Origin: Lachnospiraceae bacterium AM93-12TA
Lineage (GTDB): Bacteria > Bacillota > Clostridia > Lachnospirales > Lachnospiraceae
Length of the DNA: 14,712 bases
Direction of reading: 5' to 3'
NCBI GenBank assembly: GCA_027698105.1
Contig: JAQERH010000051.1
Coordinates: 1 to 14,712 of the forward strand
Position numbers and translations under genes: made by a program. Each line of letters opens with the position of its first letter. The first letter of the stretch is position 1. A model generated the notes under the pieces. That model saw only the letters and a program-made list of their open reading frames with translations, was not told where the DNA came from and ran no database searches. Of the stretch, positions 7,301 to 14,636 are shown piece by piece.

Positions 7301-9704
7301 TGTACTTTTCCTCCTCCATATATTCTGAAAATCGTTCTACATACTGCATGGCACTGTTTAATTGGTCTTGGTAACGGAATACCACTTCAATATGCTTTGC
7401 GTCATAGATAATGACTCGCTCAATCAGATTGACGATAACAGCTCGCTGAAGCTCTGTGATATTTTCATACTGTTTGAACAGCTCAATCCAAGTAACGCTT
7501 CTTTGACTGCTGTCAACAGCTTGCTCTCGTTCTTCCTTTATTTGAATGATTGACTGCTGTCTTGCTTGAATTTTTCTGTCATAACCGGCACGAAACTCCA
7601 GATATTCTTCTTTGCTGATAACACCATCAGCCATATCACTGTATAGATTCAGCTTCAAATCTTGATACCTTTGGATTTCTTCGTTAAGCTTTACAAGCTG
7701 CGCGTCATAATTAAAAATCTCTCTTTGACTTTCAGGTAATGCAGCTATGTAATCCAATACCTCGTCTAATCTGCATATCTGATGAATATGATCCTGCACA
7801 AGCGACAACACTATCTTATTTAGTTTGCTCTCGCTAAAGCTGTGAGGACTGCACCCAAGCTTGGCTTTGTTTGTAGAACAGACATAGTAGTAATATTTCT
7901 TGCCTTTGTTTGGAACCATCTTTCGCACCATCGTATGCTGACAATCTCCGCAATGCACATATCCGGAAAAAAGGTGAACCGATTCTTCTTTCGGCGGCAC
8001 TCTTACATCACGCTGAAGCAATGATTGCACTGTATCAAAATCAATCTTAGATACAATTGCTTCATGGCTATCTTCAATCACAATCCAGTCGTCTTTGTCG
8101 TAATGAATTTCCTTTTTCACTTTGTAGTTCGGCGTTCCTCGCTTATGCTGTATTAGCTTTCCAAGATAGGTTTCATTGGTCAAAATACGCTGAACCGCAA
8201 CAGGTGTCCATAATGCTCTTTCATTGGCTCTAAAGCCGGATTCATACTGCAAACCGTTTGAGCGTTTATATTCCATCGGACTAAGCACACCCATTTCATT
8301 CAGCTTATCTGCAATACCGGAATTGCTCATACCTTGAAGTTTTAGCCTGAATATCAAATCAACAATACGGGCAGCTTCTTCATCAACAATCAACTTGTTC
8401 TTGTTATCTGGGTGTTTCTTATATCCAAACACTGCAAACGCTCCGATAAAATCGCCCATCTTTCTTTTAATATCAAGTTGGCTTCGTATCTTCATCGAGA
8501 TATCTTTGCAGTATGCGTCATTGATTAAGTTCTTAAATGGAACAATCAACGAATCGGATTGTGATTTCTCTCCGGCACTGTCATAGCTGTCATTGATAGC
8601 AATGAACCTCACTCCCATAAAGGGAAATATCTTTTCCAGATAACGACCGGAATCTATGTAGTTTCTTGCAAATCGGGATAAATCCTTGCATACAATACAG
8701 TTGATTTTCTTTGCTTTGACATCGTCCATCATCTGTTTGAAGCTAGGTCTTTCAAAATTCACACCAGAATAACCGTCATCAACATACTCCTTGACGATAA
8801 CCATATCCTGCCTGTCTTTTATATAATCTCGGATAATCTCTTTCTGGCTGCTGATTGATTCGCTTTCCGATTTATCGCCATCGTCTTTTGATAATCTCGT
8901 ATAGGCTCCGACATTCCAAATCTTATCTGCCATATATCCAATCAAAGCACAGTAAAGAAGCGTTTCCGCTTTCGTCCAAAATTCATCACCGGCTTTACCA
9001 TCTCCCTTTGTGTTGGTAATTAGTGTCGTTACGAGCTTCAATATATCCTTTTCAGAATGGATATAGGCAAAGGGATTGTAGTGCATGGACTTCTTGAAAT
9101 TGATCGTATTAAAGATTTTAAGCTTGTAGTGATTCTTCAAAAGAGCATTGCCGCACTCGATGACGATACTGCCTTTCGGATCAGTAACCACATAGCTTGA
9201 GTGCATTTGCAAAAGGTTCGGCTTGATCCAAAATCTTGTCTTACCGGAACCAGAGCCACCTATAATCAACACATTCTTGTTTCTAGCATTCTTCGGCTCT
9301 TTCGGGCGATTGCTCATCATCAATTTTTCTGTCTTGGTCAATATGATATTGTCCTTAAAGTTTGGAGCAACAAATGGCTCGATGTCTTTTGCTGTACCCC
9401 ATCTGGCTGAACCATATTCCACCTTATGACGAAACTTCTTGGCATTTTTACCTTTAACATAGACTGCCAATCTGATTGCCGCACCAACGCATAAACCAAT
9501 CAATAAATCCAATGGATTAAGTGATGGCAATGGATTTTGAAACGCTGTTCCAAGCGTCGTGATGAACGAGAGTATCTTTTCCGATGAATCAAACCCTGTT
9601 GCCAGTCGCCATGCTTCTCCGATATTGGTTGCCACAAGTCCGATGACAAGATAAGGGATATTTAAAATAATCAACCGTTTCAGTTCTTTCTTTGTCATCT
9701 TCAT
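7284..9704 (-). CDS. Coupling-protein N-terminus fused in frame to a large serine recombinase (Rec1)
   Basis: This open frame of 806 codons has two unrelated parts. Residues 1-257 are the start of a VirD4/TraG-type coupling protein. Residues 258-806 are a complete 549-residue large serine recombinase beginning MADKIWNVG at ATG 8933. Numbered from that Met, it has Ser15 in YTRLS, KDLSRFARNY at 83-92, a zinc ribbon with C328, C331, C352 and C361, and a coiled-coil tail. The recombinase could be made as the fusion from 9704 or separately from 8933, where only a weak GGA lies a few bases upstream. A separate start is plausible because MADKI... is a normal-looking recombinase N-terminus. It ends overlapping Rec2. 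Confidence 0.88.
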   Translation of the reverse strand: MKMTKKELKRLIILNIPYLVIGLVATNIGEAWRLATGFDSSEKILSFITTLGTAFQNPLPSLNPLDLLIGLCVGAAIRLAVYVKGKNAKKFRHKVEYGSARWGTAKDIEPFVAPNFKDNIILTKTEKLMMSNRPKEPKNARNKNVLIIGGSGSGKTRFWIKPNLLQMHSSYVVTDPKGSIVIECGNALLKNHYKLKIFNTINFKKSMHYNPFAYIHSEKDILKLVTTLITNTKGDGKAGDEFWTKAETLLYCALIGYMADKIWNVGAYTRLSKDDGDKSESESISSQKEIIRDYIKDRQDMVIVKEYVDDGYSGVNFERPSFKQMMDDVKAKKINCIVCKDLSRFARNYIDSGRYLEKIFPFMGVRFIAINDSYDSAGEKSQSDSLIVPFKNLINDAYCKDISMKIRSQLDIKRKMGDFIGAFAVFGYKKHPDNKNKLIVDEEAARIVDLIFRLKLQGMSNSGIADKLNEMGVLSPMEYKRSNGLQYESGFRANERALWTPVAVQRILTNETYLGKLIQHKRGTPNYKVKKEIHYDKDDWIVIEDSHEAIVSKIDFDTVQSLLQRDVRVPPKEESVHLFSGYVHCGDCQHTMVRKMVPNKGKKYYYYVCSTNKAKLGCSPHSFSESKLNKIVLSLVQDHIHQICRLDEVLDYIAALPESQREIFNYDAQLVKLNEEIQRYQDLKLNLYSDMADGVISKEEYLEFRAGYDRKIQARQQSIIQIKEEREQAVDSSQRSVTWIELFKQYENITELQRAVIVNLIERVIIYDAKHIEVVFRYQDQLNSAMQYVERFSEYMEEEKYNGKTS
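8934..9704 (-). pseudogene. Truncated VirD4/TraG type IV coupling protein gene
   Basis: The 257 codons give two N-terminal membrane segments (about residues 10-27 and 63-83), the YGSARWGT motif (97-104) typical of VirD4-like proteins of Gram-positive conjugative elements, and a Walker A box GGSGSGKT at 149-156. The reading stops being coupling protein after DEFWTKAETLLYCALIGY. The family normally continues for several hundred residues with a Walker B box and all-alpha domain. Those parts, and the usual downstream mating-channel genes, are absent from the window. Its ATG overlaps the pcfB-like stop as ATGA, the usual coupling of this gene pair. It cannot act as a DNA pump. Confidence 0.88.
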
Positions 9705-10180
9705 AGGCTATGCTCCTTATCCTTGTTGCGAACCTTTTTTGGCATAGCTCTCACTTTTTCCTTAAATTTCGACAACTGCTTCAATACACTTGGCTTCTTT
9801 TCTTTCTGCATGACAGAAGCTAAATACGCTTTGAACGCTTTTGTCATATCCTTTCCATCATCAGCCTTAAAGAACACGAGATACTTTGGTGGCGTTACGC
9901 TGTCGTCCATCTTGATTTCATAATCTACACGATACTTCTTGGCATATTTTTCAAATCCTGCTATATCTGTTTCCGATATTTCCATATTCGTCAGCTTCTT
10001 ACTGTCCTTCAACAGATTCGCAACTGATTTCTTCTCAATGTTAGACTTTGCACCTTTGCGGAGCTTTTGCTCCCTACGGTGTCTTAGATACATCTGAAAA
10101 GCTCTTGCCAATGTTCGTGCAGTCAGCTTGGAAGTGCTGATAGCGAGATTAAACGCCCTGTTTTCAACTTCTTCCTGCAT
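9701..10180 (-). CDS. PcfB-like conjugation accessory protein (DUF3801 family)
   Basis: The 159-residue protein is rich in Lys, with the N-terminal pattern VENRAFNLAISTSKLTARTL and a basic C-terminus (KEKVRAMPKKVRNKDKE). This matches PcfB-type proteins encoded directly upstream of the coupling protein in Gram-positive conjugative systems. PcfB of pCF10 helps recruit the relaxase complex to the coupling protein. Its start follows AAAGGGGTGATG. Here its partner gene is truncated, so its original role is probably lost. It appears intact, which suggests the loss is recent or that it has another use. Confidence 0.8.
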   Translation of the reverse strand: MQEEVENRAFNLAISTSKLTARTLARAFQMYLRHRREQKLRKGAKSNIEKKSVANLLKDSKKLTNMEISETDIAGFEKYAKKYRVDYEIKMDDSVTPPKYLVFFKADDGKDMTKAFKAYLASVMQKEKKPSVLKQLSKFKEKVRAMPKKVRNKDKEHSL

Positions 10181-10212
10181 GATTCATCACCCCTTTCATA
10201 AGCTGATCTCAT

Positions 10213-10560
10213 CTAAGATTTCTTTTTGTTCTTTCCCTCGACCGTCAATATGCCATCAAGCGTTGTGGCAGCGATATGGTACTTCTTTGCCATTGCAATA
10301 TCTGTTTTCATAGCTTCATCGGTATCATTTCCGCATACGACCAAGATTCGACATCTTCTAAGCAGTTCAAGGGACATATCCTGTTTATCCTTAAATTCCT
10401 TTGGACTATTGTCTTTCAATAACCCCATATACATCAGCATAGGGCAGATAGGCGAATAGCCTGCGTCATACACCTGTCTTGAAAATCTCAATGCTTCTTC
10501 TTTCGCTTCATGCGGTTCATCACTCCAAACTGCTGTGATATATGCTAACGGTCTTGCCAT
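10213..10560 (-). CDS. Small protein with nucleoside deoxyribosyltransferase-like fold (DUF4406/DUF7768 type)
   Basis: The 115-residue protein begins MARPLAYITAVWSDEPHEAKEEALRFSRQV, continues AGYSPICPMLMY and ends with a region around CRILVVCGNDTDEAMKTDIAMAKKYHI. This pattern, an N-terminal beta-strand, a mid-protein strand before a proline-rich turn and a late (V)VCG...M..EI/DI..A segment, resembles small deoxyribosyltransferase-like proteins common in Tn1549-type elements. The catalytic activity is unproven. AAAGGAGG lies upstream of the ATG. It sits between the pcfB-like and DUF3846-type genes with short gaps, in the same transcription unit. Confidence 0.65.
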   Translation of the reverse strand: MARPLAYITAVWSDEPHEAKEEALRFSRQVYDAGYSPICPMLMYMGLLKDNSPKEFKDKQDMSLELLRRCRILVVCGNDTDEAMKTDIAMAKKYHIAATTLDGILTVEGKNKKKS

Positions 10561-10575
10561 ACTGTTTCTCCTCCT

Positions 10576-11205
10576 TTACATATCCCCAAATTCTGGGAAA
10601 GTCTTTACCTTTGGCTCAAGTCCTTTGCTGTGTTCCTTAACTTTCATTGATTCTTCCGGTATTGGCAGCACCATCATGCCTTTGCCCATCTTCACGAACA
10701 TTTCCGGCTGATGAAACTTTGCTTCAAACTTTTCCATCAACTCCGGCGAAAGCGAATCGAAATTATCTTCCGTCAAACCTACAACAAGAAACGGACCGGC
10801 ATAGATGTCATAGACCTCTCCATCATCGGTACGCATTGCACGATTCAGCGGAAGTCCTAACAATTTTCCACATTCATTCAAAATAATTCCTACTTCATCT
10901 TCAAAAGGGTAGGTACATTCAATGTCGCCATCTACTGCTTCTCTTAAATCATCAAGATCACTCCTGATTTTGATTTGTTTTGGATACTGCCCCGGCTCTA
11001 CAAGCAGAACATCTATCAGACTGTTTTCCAACGCTCTTTCGCTTTCCGTTGTAAACTTAGCTCCAACAAAATTCTCACTGTCCAGCACATACTCTGAATT
11101 GTTCCAAGCTTCTTCCACTTTTTCTTCTGCTTCGGCTTGGCTTGCCGCTTGAACCGTTACCGTTTTTTCCAATGTTTCTGTTATCTTCACATCATACTCT
11201 TTCAT
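10576..11205 (-). CDS. DpnD/PcfM-like domain plus DUF3846-type protein, function unknown
   Basis: The 209-residue protein starts MKEYDVKITETLEKTVTVQA with EAEEKVEEAW following, the pattern of the short DpnD/PcfM-like domain. From about residue 75 it continues with VLLVEPGQYPKQIKI, an acidic segment, NECGKLLGLPLNRAMR, YDIYAGPFLVVGL and PEMFVKMG, which resembles DUF3846. Such two-part proteins accompany rep/par genes on gut conjugative elements; no biochemical role is known to me. The ATG at 11205 is chosen because GGAGGT lies just upstream. An ATG 33 bases further upstream would skip that site. Confidence 0.7.
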   Translation of the reverse strand: MKEYDVKITETLEKTVTVQAASQAEAEEKVEEAWNNSEYVLDSENFVGAKFTTESERALENSLIDVLLVEPGQYPKQIKIRSDLDDLREAVDGDIECTYPFEDEVGIILNECGKLLGLPLNRAMRTDDGEVYDIYAGPFLVVGLTEDNFDSLSPELMEKFEAKFHQPEMFVKMGKGMMVLPIPEESMKVKEHSKGLEPKVKTFPEFGDM

Positions 11206-11247
11206 CACTGACCTCCGTTCCAATGAAAAAGCGACCATCTACAAACC

Positions 11248-11763
11248 TTACAGCTCATAAATCGTCGCTTCGCTTTCCCAAATCGGGACACATAACTCTT
11301 CCAAGGTATCAATCAGTTTTTCCGGTGCGAAGAACAAGTCCTCTCTGCCTTTTACTTTTTGAACAAAGGTACGGTATCTACTTTCATAGACAATACCATC
11401 GTCATGGCTCATCTCAATACAGTGGGTTACTGCAAAACTCATATCCTCCAACAACCACAACTCCGTATAATAGCTGACATCAGTCTGATTGCTGCTTGCT
11501 CCGACTTCCATCTCGGAACAAAGCTTAATTGCTCGTTGACCAAACAGCTCCTTGCCCTTGTACTTGAAAGCAAATTCAATACTGCCATCAACTTCATATT
11601 CATGGACGATCTGGGCATTGTTCCTTAATGCCAGTACAACTTCTTCTAAGCAGAGTCCGAAATCTTCTCCATATGCTTCTTCGTCATACCCATCAAAATC
11701 ATCAATAGCATACAAGCTAAACAGCCATTTCATTGCCCTTATCATTTTCTTTTCTTTGAACAT
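11248..11763 (-). CDS. Acidic protein of unknown function
   Basis: This 171-residue acidic protein has a notably acidic stretch early on (DDFDGYDEEAYGEDFG) and a C-terminal FFAPEKLIDTLEELCVPIWESEATIYEL. I recognise no catalytic motif, signal peptide or membrane segment. The start at 11763 follows a GGAGAGG that includes the parB stop codon region, so it is translated directly after parB; an internal Met seven codons later is an alternative. Its position between parB and the DUF3846-type gene suggests an element maintenance or host-interaction role, but that is inference. Confidence 0.65.
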   Translation of the reverse strand: MFKEKKMIRAMKWLFSLYAIDDFDGYDEEAYGEDFGLCLEEVVLALRNNAQIVHEYEVDGSIEFAFKYKGKELFGQRAIKLCSEMEVGASSNQTDVSYYTELWLLEDMSFAVTHCIEMSHDDGIVYESRYRTFVQKVKGREDLFFAPEKLIDTLEELCVPIWESEATIYEL

Positions 11764-11770
11764 ATTTCAT

Positions 11771-12697
11771 CTACCTCTCCATATCTCTTGTTCTTTTTTT
11801 ATGCCAGCCTTCCAAAAGTTTGATAATAATATCCTGCATTTGTTTCGGCGTATAGGACTTCGGGAAATATTTCTTCAGCACGTCATTTTTGATCGTAACC
11901 TTATCAAGTTCATCTTTTTTTACTTCAGCCATAATCTCTGCCATTGCTTCCAATGTGCAGTTTCCTTCTTGGCTGAGCTTCTTCAATCGCTGAGCTTGAG
12001 ATAACGAAGGAGTGTTCTGCTCCATATCCATTGCTTCTAAAAAATCCTGTTGTTCTTCTTTCGTCAGATACGAAAGCTCCACAGCAGGATTAAATGAGAT
12101 TTTCTTTTCATCGACCATAGAAAGAAGCTCCGGTATCAGCTCCGTCAATCGAATATATCGCTGAACTTGCCTTGCACTATCGCCACTATCTTTAGCCAAC
12201 ATTTCATCTGTTCGCAACTTCGTGCCAACTTGGCACGAAGTTAAATCACTTCTTGCTCCCTGATGTTTTATCGCTTCTAATTTCATCTTGTAAGCAAAGG
12301 CTCTTTCGCTTGGCAGTATCGTTTCCCTTTGCAGATTGGAATCGACCATCAAAATTGTTGCTGCGTCATCATCAAGGTTTCTGATAATGACCGGCATAGT
12401 TTCTCTGCCGGCTAATTCAGAAGCGTGGTGTCGTCTATGTCCGGAAATAAGCTCATAGCCACCTTCTTCTCTTGGTCGTGCGATTGCCGGTGCAAGTACT
12501 CCATACTGTGCAACGCTTTCTACGGTTCTCAACATAGATTCATCATCAATGACTTTGAACGGGTGGTTCTTGAAAGGGTGAAGCTCTGATAATGATATAT
12601 TCTGCACCTTTTCTAACTTCTCATTAGTACGGGTTTCTTCTGTCGTAAAAATCTCATCGTACCCCTTCAAGCTGATGTTTACGCCTTTTTTCGCCAT
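11771..12697 (-). CDS. parB: ParB-family partition protein
   Basis: The 308-residue DNA-binding protein is predicted to bind a centromere-like site and work with the neighbouring ParA to segregate the element when it is circular. The N-terminal ParB/Spo0J nuclease-like domain contains LHPFKNHPF and YELISGHRRHHASELAG. A helix-turn-helix region follows (SARQVQRYIRLTELIPELL, ISFNPAVELSYL). AAAGGAGGTG precedes the ATG at 12697, which lies 44 bases inside parA. The coding sequence contains a 27-bp perfect palindrome. Lys/Glu-rich C-terminal helices probably dimerise. Confidence 0.92.
   Translation of the reverse strand: MAKKGVNISLKGYDEIFTTEETRTNEKLEKVQNISLSELHPFKNHPFKVIDDESMLRTVESVAQYGVLAPAIARPREEGGYELISGHRRHHASELAGRETMPVIIRNLDDDAATILMVDSNLQRETILPSERAFAYKMKLEAIKHQGARSDLTSCQVGTKLRTDEMLAKDSGDSARQVQRYIRLTELIPELLSMVDEKKISFNPAVELSYLTKEEQQDFLEAMDMEQNTPSLSQAQRLKKLSQEGNCTLEAMAEIMAEVKKDELDKVTIKNDVLKKYFPKSYTPKQMQDIIIKLLEGWHKKRTRDMER
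12216..12242. repeat. 27-bp perfect palindrome inside parB
   Basis: Thirteen bases starting AACTTCGTGCC are mirrored exactly around a single central C at 12229. It encodes TSCQVGTKL in parB. Candidate functions are a parS-like binding site, a recombination or hairpin site, or an inserted palindromic module. I cannot choose among them from sequence. It does not match the canonical chromosomal parS (TGTTTCACGTGAAACA). Confidence 0.75.
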
Positions 12698-13481
12698 TTT
12701 TCAACACCTCCTTTGTCAGTATCTTATAGGCTTCCGATACTTTTCCTTTGGGATCATGCGTGAAAATACTTTTTCCCTCTGCACTGATTTCTTCTGCACG
12801 AACCGAACGAGGAATATCCGTCTTGAAAACTTTCAGCTTGTCGCCATAGGTTTCTCTAATCAAGGTGCTGATGCCTTTTCCGTAGTTGGTTCTGCTGCCT
12901 ACCATCGTCAAAAGGACTCCCTCAATCTTTAGTTTAGGATTAATTTGTCGTCTGACTTTATTGATTGTCTGGAGTAGCTGCTCCAACCCCTTTGCCGGCA
13001 AATACTGTGCTTGAACCGGAATTAAAACATTATCAGCTGCCGCAAGAGCGTTGATCGTTAGCATACCTAAGCTTGGCATACAATCAAGCAATACATAGTC
13101 GTATTCTTTCTTTACTGTATCTACATACTGCTTCAATATTGTTTCTCGGCTCATGGCATTAACAAGCGATACCTCAAGACCGGATAACTCGATATTTGCC
13201 GGTATCAAGTCCACACCTTCTTTGTGATGGATAACGCCTTCTTTTGGCTTAATCGTTTCTTCCTCAATCACTTTCGTCAGTAAATCTGAAAGCGTAGGGT
13301 ATAAATCATCTGGGTTAGGAAATCCCAAGCTGATCGTCAAACTCGCTTGCGGATCTGTGTCAATAAGCAGCACTTTTTTACCCTCTAAGGCAATTCCTAT
13401 CCCTAAGTTCTCGCAAGTCGTCGTTTTTCCTGTTCCACCTTTTTGGTTGACTACCGCAATCACTGTCGGATTATTTTTCAT
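12654..13481 (-). CDS. parA: ParA-family partition ATPase
   Basis: The 275-residue MinD/ParA-type ATPase drives segregation together with ParB. The deviant Walker A KGGTGKTT spans residues 14-21, with the signature lysine in KGG. Walker A' is DTDPQAS (41-47) and Walker B is in YDYVLLDCMPSLG. The protein lacks a long N-terminal DNA-binding extension, as in type Ib or Soj-like ParA. AAAGGAGCGTG precedes the ATG. Gene order repA-parA-parB is typical for RepA_N replicons and Tn1549-like elements. Confidence 0.95.
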   Translation of the reverse strand: MKNNPTVIAVVNQKGGTGKTTTCENLGIGIALEGKKVLLIDTDPQASLTISLGFPNPDDLYPTLSDLLTKVIEEETIKPKEGVIHHKEGVDLIPANIELSGLEVSLVNAMSRETILKQYVDTVKKEYDYVLLDCMPSLGMLTINALAAADNVLIPVQAQYLPAKGLEQLLQTINKVRRQINPKLKIEGVLLTMVGSRTNYGKGISTLIRETYGDKLKVFKTDIPRSVRAEEISAEGKSIFTHDPKGKVSEAYKILTKEVLKNGEKRRKHQLEGVR

Positions 13482-13501
13482 TCATTCACGCTCCTTTCGT
13501 T

Positions 13502-14410
13502 TTAATAATCGCCATACATATCGTGATTCACTAAACTCGTGTAATAGCTGTCCATAGTATGAGTTGCGTTATACAAGGTCGTCAGCAGATATTGTCTGAT
13601 GTTACGCACCTTGCTTGTGTTCTCTAACATACATTCCATAACAAACTGAATATGGCTGTAATCCAGCTTCCTTAATTTACTTTTTACAAGCTCTGCCGGT
13701 TTATCATCTTTGCCGATACGGATTGTCTTGCTGTTGCTTGTAAGGGTGTCATTCAAAATCTCAAAGATTTCATCAAGCATACCGACATGGAACTTATAGC
13801 TTATTGCTAAGCTGTCATAATCCAATTTTTCTTTAAGTTCGATTAAGGATTGATTATAATAATCATTCCCTTCGTCTTTCCTTTCAGGATTTTCCGGAAA
13901 GAAAGAATGATCAGTATAACTTATATCAGTATTATTTATATCAGTATTATTACATTTTGATTTTGACCATTCTTGAATTGTGTTTTTGACATCACCAGAA
14001 TTGTCGTTTTGACAATTCAAGATTTGTCTTTCAACATAGTTTTCCACATTACAAGCTAAGAAGTTCCTCACATATATAATGTTCGGTTTTCCAAGTCCTT
14101 GTCGTATTCTGTCGATTAAACCACATTTGTTTTCCAGCTCATTTAAAAGATTTACTGCTTTTTTGCTTGCACAGCCTAAGCTAGCTTTAATTTCTTCAAT
14201 CGTAAAGATGATATATACTTTGCCATCTTCATCAAACCAACCGTTTGCAGAAGATAAACTCATGCGATCAAGCAATATTCCATACAGCAGCTTTGCTTCT
14301 GCTGAAACATTGTGAAATTCCTCATCTACAAACAATTGCTTCGGCACTTTATAGAATGTGAACTGCTCACTCTGATTACCATAGAAATGCTTATATTTTG
14401 TTCCACCCAT
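13502..14410 (-). CDS. repA: RepA_N-type replication initiator (C-terminal DUF6017-like)
   Basis: The 302-residue protein starts MGGTKYKHFYGNQSEQFTFYKVP. It carries the RepA_N block LSAEAKLLYGILLDRM-like (residues 35-50, here VSAEAKLLYGILLDRM) with YIIFTIEEI and the winged-helix region up to about 115. A low-complexity linker (about 125-185, with NNTDI repeats) joins it to a C-terminal domain (about 195-302) resembling the DUF6017-type helicase-loader domain. I chose the ATG at 14410 because GGAGG lies eight bases upstream; the GTG at 14419 overlaps that site. The protein should bind an origin, probably within its own gene, and load the host replisome. Confidence 0.9.
   Translation of the reverse strand: MGGTKYKHFYGNQSEQFTFYKVPKQLFVDEEFHNVSAEAKLLYGILLDRMSLSSANGWFDEDGKVYIIFTIEEIKASLGCASKKAVNLLNELENKCGLIDRIRQGLGKPNIIYVRNFLACNVENYVERQILNCQNDNSGDVKNTIQEWSKSKCNNTDINNTDISYTDHSFFPENPERKDEGNDYYNQSLIELKEKLDYDSLAISYKFHVGMLDEIFEILNDTLTSNSKTIRIGKDDKPAELVKSKLRKLDYSHIQFVMECMLENTSKVRNIRQYLLTTLYNATHTMDSYYTSLVNHDMYGDY
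13911..13955. repeat. Three 15-bp iteron-like tandem repeats inside repA (candidate origin)
   Basis: TCAGTAT begins at 13911, 13926 and 13941, giving three 15-bp units with consensus TCAGTATTATTTATA. They fall in the A+T-rich linker of repA and encode three five-residue repeats (NNTDI, NNTDI, SYTDH). RepA_N plasmids are known to carry origin iterons within the central part of rep, which makes this a candidate oriV. The low complexity of the linker alone could also produce it. Confidence 0.5.
13972..14021. repeat. Overlapping inverted repeats next to the repA iterons
   Basis: CTTGAATTGT (13972-13981) is inverted at 14012-14021. GAATTGTC (13998-14005) is inverted at 14011-14018 with a five-base spacer. 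Three copies of a GAATTGT motif thus lie within 50 bases, adjacent to the 15-bp repeats. They may belong to the same replication origin. Confidence 0.45.
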
Positions 14411-14446
14411 TTCATTCACCTCCAGTCCTTGAGTTATATTTGGAAC

Positions 14447-14497
14447 AAAAAAAATAGAGCGTTCACAAATCTAAAATCAGATAAGCAAACGCTCTAT
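14447..14497 (-). terminator. Rho-independent terminator or attenuator upstream of repA
   Basis: On the minus strand ATAGAGCGTT (complement of 14488-14497) pairs perfectly with AACGCTCTAT (complement of 14454-14463). Its 24-base loop has an inner ATCT/AGAT stem, and a run of eight T follows. It lies between any promoter further upstream and the repA ribosome site, so it can control repA by premature termination. Confidence 0.75.
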
Positions 14498-14526
14498 GTA
14501 TCATCTATTCACTTGGATATAAAATA

Positions 14527-14559
14527 GCTCCTCATCTTTAATTTCTAAAGTGAAGAGCC
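14527..14559 (-). promoter_or_regulatory. Leader hairpin in the repA upstream region
   Basis: On the minus strand GCTC-TTCA-CTTTA pairs with TAAAG-A-TGAG-GAGC around a GAAAT loop, followed by an A+T-rich TATTTTATAT. It begins directly after the mini-ORF stop codon. It may act as an anti-terminator or pause hairpin in attenuation of repA. Confidence 0.4.
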
Positions 14560-14560
14560 T

Positions 14561-14581
14561 TTATTTTACTCTGTTATTCAT
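14561..14581 (-). CDS. Six-codon leader peptide MNNRVK in the repA leader
   Basis: An AGAGGAG ribosome site (complement of 14591-14597) lies nine bases before an ATG, which opens a frame of six codons ending TAA. The mini-ORF is enclosed between terminator-like hairpins. That arrangement resembles translational or transcriptional attenuation leaders. The frame is too short to be tested statistically. Confidence 0.35.
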   Translation of the reverse strand: MNNRVK

Positions 14582-14602
14582 TTTGTTTTTCTCCTCTAAT
14601 GT

Positions 14603-14630
14603 CTAAAAAAGCCGATAAAATCAAGGCTTT
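14603..14630 (-). terminator. Terminator-like hairpin near the right end of the element
   Basis: On the minus strand AAAGCC and GGCTTT pair around an 11-base A+T-rich loop, with a T-run continuing from the stem. It lies just inside the right terminal repeat and could block transcription entering from the intron or, in the circular form, from the recombinase operon. The stem is short, so strength is uncertain. Confidence 0.5.
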
Positions 14631-14636
14631 AAGCAC

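Noticed and set aside
12216..12242. Palindrome in parB as an intrinsic terminator
   Set aside because: No T-tract follows on either strand and the parB frame continues through it.
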